Assembly (NCBI GenBank): GCA_001275005.1
Contig: JWZX01001644.1
Span: 1 to 11,566, forward strand
DNA from: Chrysochromulina tobinii
Taxonomy: Eukaryota > Haptophyta > Prymnesiales > Chrysochromulinaceae
Length of the DNA stretch: 11,566 bases
Direction of reading: 5' to 3'
The translations under genes were made by a program, and so were the position numbers. The notes under the pieces are model-generated. The model was not told the DNA's origin, did no database searches, and saw nothing but the letters and a program-made list of their open reading frames with translations. Each line of letters starts with the position of its first letter. Position 1 is the stretch's first letter. Of the stretch, positions 5,813-11,566 are shown in pieces.

Positions 5813-8179
5813 ATGCTGAACCTCGTGACCACCCCAACCACCGCGACCGCGACGATGGCCGCAGCGGCCGAAACCCGGCGGCTCGACATCGCGGCGATGC
5901 ACGCAAAGGCGCTCAGCATCTTCAACACGATCAAGGCGAACCCCAATGTGACCTTTGCAAAGAAGCACTGCGTGGACTTCTACGAAAATGTGAGGAACAC
6001 CAACCCGAACAACCGGCAGCAGATGAAGGGCAACTGCATGTGCTGCTCGAGGGAGATCGCGTCGACGGGCTCGTTCAAGTTCACCGAGCATCTCACGAAG
6101 TGCTCGCTCTGCCCGCGAGAGGTGAGGAACGCCTTCATCGCGCTCAATGAGAAGACAGAGGTCAAACGCGCCGAGAAGCGAGACGGAGAGCGGATGGCCA
6201 CCGAGGAGGCGCAGCTTGCCGCTCAGCAGCATGAGCAGCGTCAGGCGCAACTCAAACAGCAATGCATCAAGGCTGGCATCAAGCAGTCGGAAGTGAACGC
6301 CGCCGACCTCGCCATCGCAAACTTCTTCTATGCGAACGCCATCCCCTTCAATGCGGCATCGTCCGAGCCGGACTCGCTATACCGTAAGATGGTGAGCGCC
6401 ATCCAGGCTGCACCATCGGGCTACGTGCCACCCAAGGTTCATAAGCTTGCGGGATCGCTGCTGGATGAGAGCTACAACGACATGTGGGCAAAGATGCATG
6501 CACGCGATCCTGATGGCACGCTGAAGTCCAAGTTCGGGTCATGCTACGTCTCGGACGGGTGGGAGAGCTGTGACAACCTGCCGCTCATCAACTCAGCCTT
6601 CATCTCCGCCAACGACGGTGGCACGTACTGGCGGTCCGTCGACACGTCGGGCAAGACAAAGAGCGCCGAGTACTGTGCGTTGCTCATGATCCAAGACATC
6701 TACGACTTCGGGCCAACAAACGTTGTCCTCGTGATCACGGACACGTGCAACACCATGGCAAAGGCTTGGGCAATCGTGCAGGACGAGTTCCCGTGGATCT
6801 CCGTCCTCCCGTGCCAGCCCCACGTGATCGCACTTCTCATGAAAGACATCGCCAAGGAGAAGGCTGTTAAGGACGTGATCAACGAGGAGGCAACGGTCGT
6901 CGGATGGTTCTCCAACCATCAGTTCCCGCTCGCAAAACTGCGTGAGGCGACACTGGCTATGCTCGGCTCGTCGTGTGAGCTCATCAAGGCTGGGGCCACC
7001 AGATTCGGCACCCACACGCTGGTCGGCGAGCGGCTGCTCAAGCTGAAGGCGGCGCTGCAGCGGACAGTTGTCGACCCGGACTACCTTGCCGCCAAGTACA
7101 AGGACGCCACAGACACCGAGGAGGCAACGGGCACCGGTCGCGTCTACCGGACGAACAAGGGCGCCACCACGTCGAAGCTTGTGCAGGACGAGGACGGCTT
7201 CTGGGCCCGGGTCTCCACACACGTGGACGTGACGAAGCCGATCTTCAGGATGCTGCGGCGCTTCGACTCGAGCGCACCGGCCATTGGCAAGGTCTACTCC
7301 AGCTGGTTTGAGCTCGGCGAGCACCTTGGCTCTGCCGCGTCGCCGTACCAGGCCAAGTGCCTTGAGAAGCACGCGGAGCGCTGGGCATACGGGCACTCGG
7401 ACTTCGCCGCAGCGGCCTATGTGCTTGACCCCGAGTTCCACGAGCACGGACAGTCGGAGAACGAAGAGGTCTCCAGCGGCTTCTTCAACGTCGTCGAGAA
7501 GATCGGGATCCTGCAGCAGGTGCGGAACGATGTCAGCACCTACGAGCCGCTGTGGAAGGCGCGTCTTGAGTTCGTCAAGGACGACCCGGACAAGTTGGCT
7601 TCATATGACAAGTTCCCTACGTACCCCTCGGCCGCGGACCCCAAGGTTGGCCAGTTCTGCGAGAAGGTCAACGCGCAGCTCACCCTCTATCGCACCAAGA
7701 AGGGCACGTTCGCGCGCGCATGGATCATGGCAAGTGCCGAGCAGATGCCCGCCTACCTGTGGTGGGACGCCAACGGTGCGAGCTGCCCCGAGCTGCAGTA
7801 CGTGGCGCGCCTTGTACTAGCTCAGCCTGCCTCGGCCTCGATCTGCGAGCGCATCAACTCTGAGTTCGCGTTCATCAAGGACCGGCGGCGCAACAAGCTG
7901 CAGCACGACAAGGCAAACAAGCTCGTGGCCATCTTCCACAACCTCCGCCTCCTCGCACGCATGAACAAGCCCAATTACGTGGAGCCCGCCGTCGGATGGA
8001 ACTGCGAGGATAACCACGTGGGTGTCATCAAGTACGGCGTCGCAGACTACGAGCCCCGCAAGAATTCCACCCCAATCTCAGCGCCGAAGCGGCCAGAGCT
8101 CCTCCAACCATGGCCGGAGGACGAGCCGCTGCAGCTCCAGCTGGACCAGGACGGCGAGCAGCTCATGTTGCTGATGTAA
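5813..8179 (+). CDS. hAT transposase (BED zinc finger, RNase H-like DDE domain, hAT dimerisation region)
   Basis: Encodes 788 residues from the ATG at 5813, or 774 from the ATG at 5855. The second start has the better context (A at -3, G at +4). The open frame continues upstream beyond the transposon end, so those earlier codons are not used. Numbering from 5813: a BED-type finger has Cys75, Cys78, His93 and Cys97. The RNase H-like core has Asp248 in SDGWES, Asp310 in ITDTCNTM and the hAT C-x2-H signature at Cys334/His337. A long helical insertion follows. The C-terminal region has the catalytic Glu679 in SASICERINS, followed by RRRNKLQ and the N-x-R motif typical of the hAT dimerisation domain. 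All three acidic catalytic residues are present and there is no frameshift or stop. The protein cuts and pastes DNA carrying the element's ends, acting in the nucleus. Confidence 0.93.
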   Translation: MLNLVTTPTTATATMAAAAETRRLDIAAMHAKALSIFNTIKANPNVTFAKKHCVDFYENVRNTNPNNRQQMKGNCMCCSREIASTGSFKFTEHLTKCSLCPREVRNAFIALNEKTEVKRAEKRDGERMATEEAQLAAQQHEQRQAQLKQQCIKAGIKQSEVNAADLAIANFFYANAIPFNAASSEPDSLYRKMVSAIQAAPSGYVPPKVHKLAGSLLDESYNDMWAKMHARDPDGTLKSKFGSCYVSDGWESCDNLPLINSAFISANDGGTYWRSVDTSGKTKSAEYCALLMIQDIYDFGPTNVVLVITDTCNTMAKAWAIVQDEFPWISVLPCQPHVIALLMKDIAKEKAVKDVINEEATVVGWFSNHQFPLAKLREATLAMLGSSCELIKAGATRFGTHTLVGERLLKLKAALQRTVVDPDYLAAKYKDATDTEEATGTGRVYRTNKGATTSKLVQDEDGFWARVSTHVDVTKPIFRMLRRFDSSAPAIGKVYSSWFELGEHLGSAASPYQAKCLEKHAERWAYGHSDFAAAAYVLDPEFHEHGQSENEEVSSGFFNVVEKIGILQQVRNDVSTYEPLWKARLEFVKDDPDKLASYDKFPTYPSAADPKVGQFCEKVNAQLTLYRTKKGTFARAWIMASAEQMPAYLWWDANGASCPELQYVARLVLAQPASASICERINSEFAFIKDRRRNKLQHDKANKLVAIFHNLRLLARMNKPNYVEPAVGWNCEDNHVGVIKYGVADYEPRKNSTPISAPKRPELLQPWPEDEPLQLQLDQDGEQLMLLM

Positions 8180-8182
8180 CGG

Positions 8183-8260
8183 TAATACACCATAGGCTGG
8201 CCAGCCGAGCTGTATTATGTATTATACGTATTATATTATATTTTTATATATTATGTATTA
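8183..8260 (+). promoter_or_regulatory. Right subterminal AT-rich repeat region of the hAT element
   Basis: TAATAC at 8183 and GTATTA at 8212, 8219, 8228 and 8255 mirror the motif cluster at the left end. The block at 8213-8237 is a direct, not inverted, copy of 5680-5704. These are likely transposase-binding sites. The A/T-rich tail (8236-8254) could also serve as the 3' processing region of the transposase transcript, whose stop lies at 8177-8179. Confidence 0.6.
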
Positions 8261-8277
8261 TGTATTGTCATACCCTG

Positions 8278-8284
8278 TGCCTCA
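8278..8284 (+). repeat. Probable right target-site duplication of the hAT element
   Basis: TGCCTCA here directly abuts the terminal CCCTG and matches 5639-5645 on the other side. Confidence 0.55.
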
Positions 8285-8608
8285 CCGATGCCTGCGCCCG
8301 CCGCCGATCCGCCCGGCTGCGTGGGAGGCGTCCGTAGGTGGCGTCCGCGGTTACCGCTGACCGGGTCCGGGTGCATGTTTTTGTATAGAGAGACGAAAAG
8401 AAAAGCGGGTCCCCAGCCCTCGCCCCCTGGGCCCATATTAATTCCATATTCCGAAACGAACGCGACGTCGGACGTGTTCACCTGAGGCGTGAGGGATTCG
8501 GATGGGTCCGAATCCGCAGATTTTTTGCGATTGAGAAGTCGCAACGAAAATCGAAATGGAGGCGCGGTACACCAAGGATGTGGCGAGAAGCGTATTATGC
8601 ATCACGCA
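8285..8608. other. 3' flank of the TIR-like/LRR gene, no gene seen
   Basis: About 320 bases between the transposon's right end and the stop of the minus-strand gene. The region should contain that gene's 3' untranslated end. The only structure I see is a 9-bp stem hairpin (listed separately). Short frames on both strands overlap each other and look like chance. Confidence 0.6.
8494..8515. repeat. 9-bp stem hairpin
   Basis: GGATTCGGA at 8494-8502 pairs with TCCGAATCC at 8507-8515 around a TGGG loop. It lies about 95 bp beyond the stop codon of the minus-strand TIR-like/LRR gene, so it could form in that transcript's 3' end. A run of T follows on the plus strand at about 8520-8526. Confidence 0.5.
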
Positions 8609-10985
8609 TCACGTACTTATGGCCAGCTCCTCGTGCGCAGCCACCAGAAGATCGCGCTTGGTTCGCGCGTGGTGGTCTCGGTGGTACTCCGCGTGGAGGT
8701 ACGAGTACGCTTCGTGCCTCAAGGTCCGCTTGCAGCCCTCCGCGAAGCCGCGCGGATAGAGGGCGTTCACCCAGTTGGACAAAAAGAATTGCAGGAAGTC
8801 CGGCGCACGGTTCTTAATCTTGACCGCAGCAGAGAGCGCCAAGCGGCCGCGCATGCCCACGTGGTTGAAACCACACAGAAAAATGGTTCCGCCCTTGCAC
8901 TCGCCGTTCGCCAGCCGCAGCCGCACCGCGTCTGCAAGGGCGACGGCGCCGGCATCGCCAAAGTTGTTGCCGGCCAGACTGACCAGCTGCAGCTCGGGCG
9001 CCATGCCCATGGCGATGAAGGCCGCAAAGGATTGCAGGCCCGCGTCGCCTAAGTCGTTGTCGAAGAGGAGCATCACCTTGAGGCCGGGCGCGACGCCACT
9101 GACCAGCGCGCTGCCGAGGGCCTCGACGCCGCGTGGGCCGAGGCGGTTGAATCCAAGGAAGAGCTGCTCGAGCTGGGGCAGCGCGCGGGAGGAAAGGACG
9201 CCGCTGATGGAGGCGAGATGCTCGTCGGTGAGGCCGGTAAAGCTGAGATCGAGCCTCTTCAGGTTGACGCAAAAGTTGAGCGCCTGGCCGAGCCGTTCCG
9301 GCGAGCGCCACGGGTCCTTAGGGTCGAAGGGGATGCCGAAGAAAGAGAGCTCCTTGACGCAACCGAGGACGGCGCGTGCCGTCTCCTTGTACTTTTCAAG
9401 CACCTTCGGCTTGTCGGCGCCGTTGGTGAAGCTGCACTTCTTGAAGAGTTCCTCCATCTGCTCGGGCGTTGTCGGCAGCCTGCGAAGTGCTGCACGTTTC
9501 TTGCCGAGGTCGATGACGAGGGGCCAACCCGCCTTCTGAAGGCGGAACGTCTTGCAGAGCTCCGCAGAGCACCGTTCGTACGTCGTCCAGCCGCGGCTGT
9601 CGTACGTGCGAATTGCACCGAACGATTTCGGCAATTTCTTGGGCAGCTCGGTGAGCAGAACGACCGTCGTCTTGGAGTGCGCGTACCACAAGTCCAGCGT
9701 GCCCAGTGCAAATTTGACCGCCTGGGCCTGCGCCTGCGTTCTGCTGTCGCGGTAGCGCTCGGCCGCGCGCCGCTGGTCCTCGGTACGCTCCTCTTCGTCT
9801 ATGAGCTCGGCCTCGGTCCACAGCTTGTGATCCTTCTGGAAGAGGGAGGCCCAGTCGAAGAAGACGCCCATGTCGCGGAAGCCGTAGGCCTGGCACACGC
9901 CGAGCAGCCCGGAGCGGCGCAGCGCGCCGAAGCTTGGGAAGAGGTCCTCTAGCCGTTTGCACAGCAGCAGCAGCTGCTCGCCATCGCAGTCCGGGTGCCT
10001 CGGTTCCAGCCAGCAACTGCGAGTGCACGCGGGGACATGCGGACCGTGTGAGAGGTGGGCGTCGGCATCGACACAACGAGGGGTATTGCAACTCAACGAG
10101 GGGGCGTTCGGCGCGCCGTGACGCGTACTATGAGATGGCGACGATCGGGAGCAGGTCGTCGACGTTGCGCTTGACAAACTTGCACGAGAAGATCTTGAAG
10201 TACACGCGCAACACGCGCAACGCGCGCTTGAGCAGATTACCCTCACCAAGATGCATCTCGAGCGCAAACGTATCGAAAAACGAATAAAAGTCCACGCCGC
10301 GCTTCGCCTGCCGTGAGATCTCCCGCAGCTCGTCGACGCCGATGAAGGCGGCCTCAGGCAGCTCCTGCCGCCGCGGCAGGACGCCGCCGTATTCCTTGTG
10401 CACACTGCTACCTGGCTGGCCGAGCGCGAGCAGCCACGACAGGCGCACCAGGCGCACCGGCCGCTCGCTCTCCTTGACGCCGTCGCCTTCGAGCGTTGCC
10501 CAGACCTCATCGTGGCCGAGGTAGCGCCGCGCAGCCGCCTGCGCTTCTTCGGAGGAGACGGCAGGGCTCGTACCTCTCGGGTGTGAGAGTGCCACCTCGC
10601 GAAGCGATTGGGATGGCTTGAGACGCTCCGAAGAGGGAATGCCACTGCAGGAGCACAGCCTGATGCCGACGGTCAGGCACAAGAGCGAGAGTGGCAGATA
10701 GATAAACTCCACACCAAAGATGATTGCACTCACGATGCCCATGATCAGGGTCACGGGCAGGATGCACAAGTGGACCGCGCGGGGCATCGCGAGCAAGCCG
10801 TGCAAGTAGAGGTGCACCCCGAACACATGCAGCGGCAGAAAAACGATGAGCAGAATGGGCATGGCAACGGGCCCGATGAGAGCAACGAGCAGCATGGCCT
10901 GGATTACGTAGCAGAGGGCGAATTGAATGGATGGCTTCCATGGCAGCGCGGGGTCCGACGGCGAAATGCGGGGGGCGGAGAGCAT
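8609..10985 (-). CDS. Membrane-anchored TIR-like / leucine-rich-repeat protein (two exons)
   Basis: Proposed join of 10985-10129 and 10016-8609, giving 754 residues. The ATG at 10985-10983 is preceded in frame by a TGA at 10997-10995. Residues 20-112 are strongly hydrophobic (about 3-4 membrane helices). Residues 113-280 are a soluble linker of unknown type. Residues 281-440 look TIR-like: IVAISYCWLEPRHPD (box-1-like, built across the splice), GVFFDWASL (336-344), a WYAHSKTTVVLLTE strand region (396-409) and SRGWTTYE (426-433), which has the W-x3-E spacing seen around the catalytic Glu of TIR NADases. Residues 538-685 hold about five RNI-type leucine-rich repeats starting near 538, 567, 598, 628 and 661. 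A receptor or immune-like signalling role is plausible, but the TIR assignment is inferred from motifs alone. Confidence 0.75.
10017..10128 (-). other. Predicted 112-bp GT-AG intron
   Basis: On the minus strand the donor is TCATA|GTACGC (GT at 10128-10127) and the acceptor is CACTCGCAG|TTGCTGG (AG at 10018-10017). The first exon would end two bases into a codon and the second supplies the third base, keeping frame. Unspliced, the first frame stops at a TAG overlapping the donor. The frame downstream remains open through the intron region but is Arg/Ser/Cys-rich nonsense there. Splicing creates the continuous motif VAISYCWLEPRHPD, which is good internal support. Other acceptors nearby cannot be excluded. 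Confidence 0.75.
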
Positions 10986-11220
10986 CAAAGTGGATCAAAG
11001 TGGATCTGATGAGCGAACATCTCGTCTGCTCAGCCTTCATTACGACCCGATATGGTAATATGGGCGGTGAATGCATGCATGCTCGGCCGGACCGAAAGGT
11101 CGGCTCGCCTGCGGGAGCCCTCATTCACATTATCATTCACACCTAACTGAACACAACCAAACCTGCGGTGAGCTTGATCCCACAGCCCCGGAAGCAGAAG
11201 TGCGTCCACAGCCACGGTAG

Positions 11221-11412
11221 AAGTCCTGTCTGGGCGCTTCCGCTTCCGTGTGGTGGTACAAATTGTGTGGACACCTGGCCCCTAAACACGTGGCCTAAGT
11301 GCCCCCCTCCGGGGGGGGCCGCGACCCCCCTCCGGGGGGGAACGCCCCCCCCTGAGGTTTCCACACTTTTTGTAACCACCACACGGAAGTGAAGCTGACC
11401 AACAGGTCACTT
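11221..11412. repeat. Foldback element of about 192 bp with G/C-tract core
   Basis: Bases 11221-11276 align as an inverted repeat with 11356-11412, with a few indels and mismatches. The best block is CTTCCGTGTGGTGGT at 11243-11257, complementary to 11375-11389. The core has two copies, 23 bp apart, of a palindrome-like CCCCCCTCCGGGGGGG (from 11302 and 11325). A further inverted pair, GTGGCCTAAGTG at 11290-11301 and its complement at 11408-11419, overlaps it. This is consistent with a foldback or MITE-type transposon. Confidence 0.6.
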
Positions 11413-11422
11413 AGGCCACAGG

Positions 11423-11538
11423 CTGACGAGCAAACATCTCGTCTTCCCACTGCCCGCGGAAGCAGAAGTGCGTCCACAGCCTGACGAGCAAACATCTCGT
11501 CTTCCCACAGCCCGCGGAAGCAGAAGTGCGTCCACAGC
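11423..11538 (+). repeat. Two tandem 58-bp repeats
   Basis: Units at 11423-11480 and 11481-11538 differ at one position (T or A in CCCAC[T/A]GCCC). Each begins CTGACGAGCAAACATCTCGT and holds a 6-bp stem (GACGAG/CTCGTC) around a CAAACAT loop. Parts of the unit recur at 11006-11031 and 11181-11212. No open frame explains the repeat well. Confidence 0.85.
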
Positions 11539-11566
11539 CATGGTAAGTGTCCTGTGGGGTGCTTCA

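Larger units (their letters stand above)
5648..8277 (+). mobile_element. Complete autonomous hAT-superfamily DNA transposon
   Basis: A 2630-bp element with 17-bp perfect terminal inverted repeats: CAGGGTATGACAATACA at 5648-5664 and its reverse complement at 8261-8277. CAGGG is the typical hAT terminus. Inside lies one intact transposase gene in plus orientation. Both subterminal zones (about 5680-5750 and 8183-8260) are strikingly AT-rich and full of GTATTA/TAATAC motifs, while the coding part is as GC-rich as the host. TGCCTCA flanks both sides. Intact ends plus an intact frame suggest recent or ongoing activity, although the imperfect duplication argues against a very recent insertion. Confidence 0.92.
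10986..11566. other. Repeat-rich upstream region, no gene seen
   Basis: This is the 5' flank of the TIR-like/LRR gene. It begins with two copies of a 10-bp unit (TGGATCAAAG) at 10991-11000 and just before it, close to the start codon. It then holds a diverged copy of a 58-bp repeat, a foldback element and two tandem 58-bp units, listed separately. Short frames encode repeated peptides on the minus strand and look like repeat translations. I see no TATA box. Confidence 0.55.
11181..11566 (+). repeat. Composite repeat array: 58-bp-type segment plus foldback, second copy cut by window edge
   Basis: The sequence from CACAGCCC at 11181 through GGAAGCAGAAGTGCGTCCAC and CCACGGTAGAAGTCCTG recurs from 11506 to the end, with CCATGGTAAGTGTCCTG at the matching place. 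The offset of about 325 bp implies a larger unit made of a 58-bp-type segment followed by the foldback. The array probably continues to the right. A diverged piece at 11006-11031 (CTGATGAGCGAACATCTCGT) suggests it also extended left. Confidence 0.6.

Noticed and set aside
10017-10645. Minus-strand frame upstream of the LRR exon, which would add over 200 residues to its N-terminus
   Set aside because: This stretch is Arg/Ser/Cys-rich shadow of the membrane exon, which is read in a different frame. The splice to that exon gives a far better protein.
11006-11024. CTGATGAGCGAAC resembles the hammerhead ribozyme core (CUGAUGAG...GAAA)
   Set aside because: The core would have a one-pair stem II and lacks the A15.1 position after GAA. 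I see no matching cleavage site with stems I and III. The tandem copies read CTGACGAGCAAAC and lose the GAA part.
1-11566. CRISPR arrays, tRNA or rRNA genes
   Set aside because: I found no regularly spaced identical repeats with unique spacers, no cloverleaf with a GTTCRANNC arm that I could support, and no rRNA-like conserved blocks. The 58-bp units are directly tandem with no spacers.

Overview
The window looks like nuclear DNA from a GC-rich single-celled eukaryote. A haptophyte such as Emiliania or Chrysochromulina is my best guess, and a pelagophyte or dinoflagellate is possible. The evidence is very high GC at third codon positions, long open frames, a short GT-AG intron, a eukaryotic hAT transposon, an IQ motif in a many-pass membrane protein, and a gene combining membrane helices, a TIR-like domain and leucine-rich repeats. 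I see no bacterial ribosome binding sites and no operon structure. The taxon is an inference from style, not from a search.

Layout from left to right. (1) Bases 2-136 hold the last 44 codons of a plus-strand gene with a poly-glycine run; the rest lies outside the window. (2) Bases 137-558 are the convergent 3' flank. (3) Bases 559-4389, minus strand, hold an uninterrupted 1276-residue gene for a polytopic membrane protein of unknown function, with a cytosolic coiled-coil plus IQ segment. (4) Bases 4390-5647 hold no convincing gene but several inverted repeats: a 310-bp element with 16-bp perfect arms, a 117-bp MITE-like hairpin with 23-bp perfect arms, a 13-bp stem hairpin, and a nested direct and inverted repeat. 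(5) Bases 5648-8277 are a complete hAT DNA transposon with 17-bp perfect terminal inverted repeats, AT-rich subterminal ends carrying many GTATTA motifs, and an intact transposase. (6) Bases 8278-8608 are 3' flank with one small hairpin. (7) Bases 8609-10985, minus strand, hold a two-exon gene. Removing a 112-bp intron joins an N-terminal membrane domain to a TIR-like domain followed by about five leucine-rich repeats. (8) Bases 10986-11566 are a repeat array: 58-bp tandem units alternating with a GC-rich foldback of about 190 bp. A second copy of the composite unit starts at the window's right edge.

The two large minus-strand genes share an orientation but have no visible functional link. 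The hAT element sits between them and does not interrupt either coding region. The most interesting object is the membrane/TIR-like/LRR gene, because its TIR-like start motif appears only after the predicted splice. This architecture suggests a receptor or signalling protein, but the function is inference.
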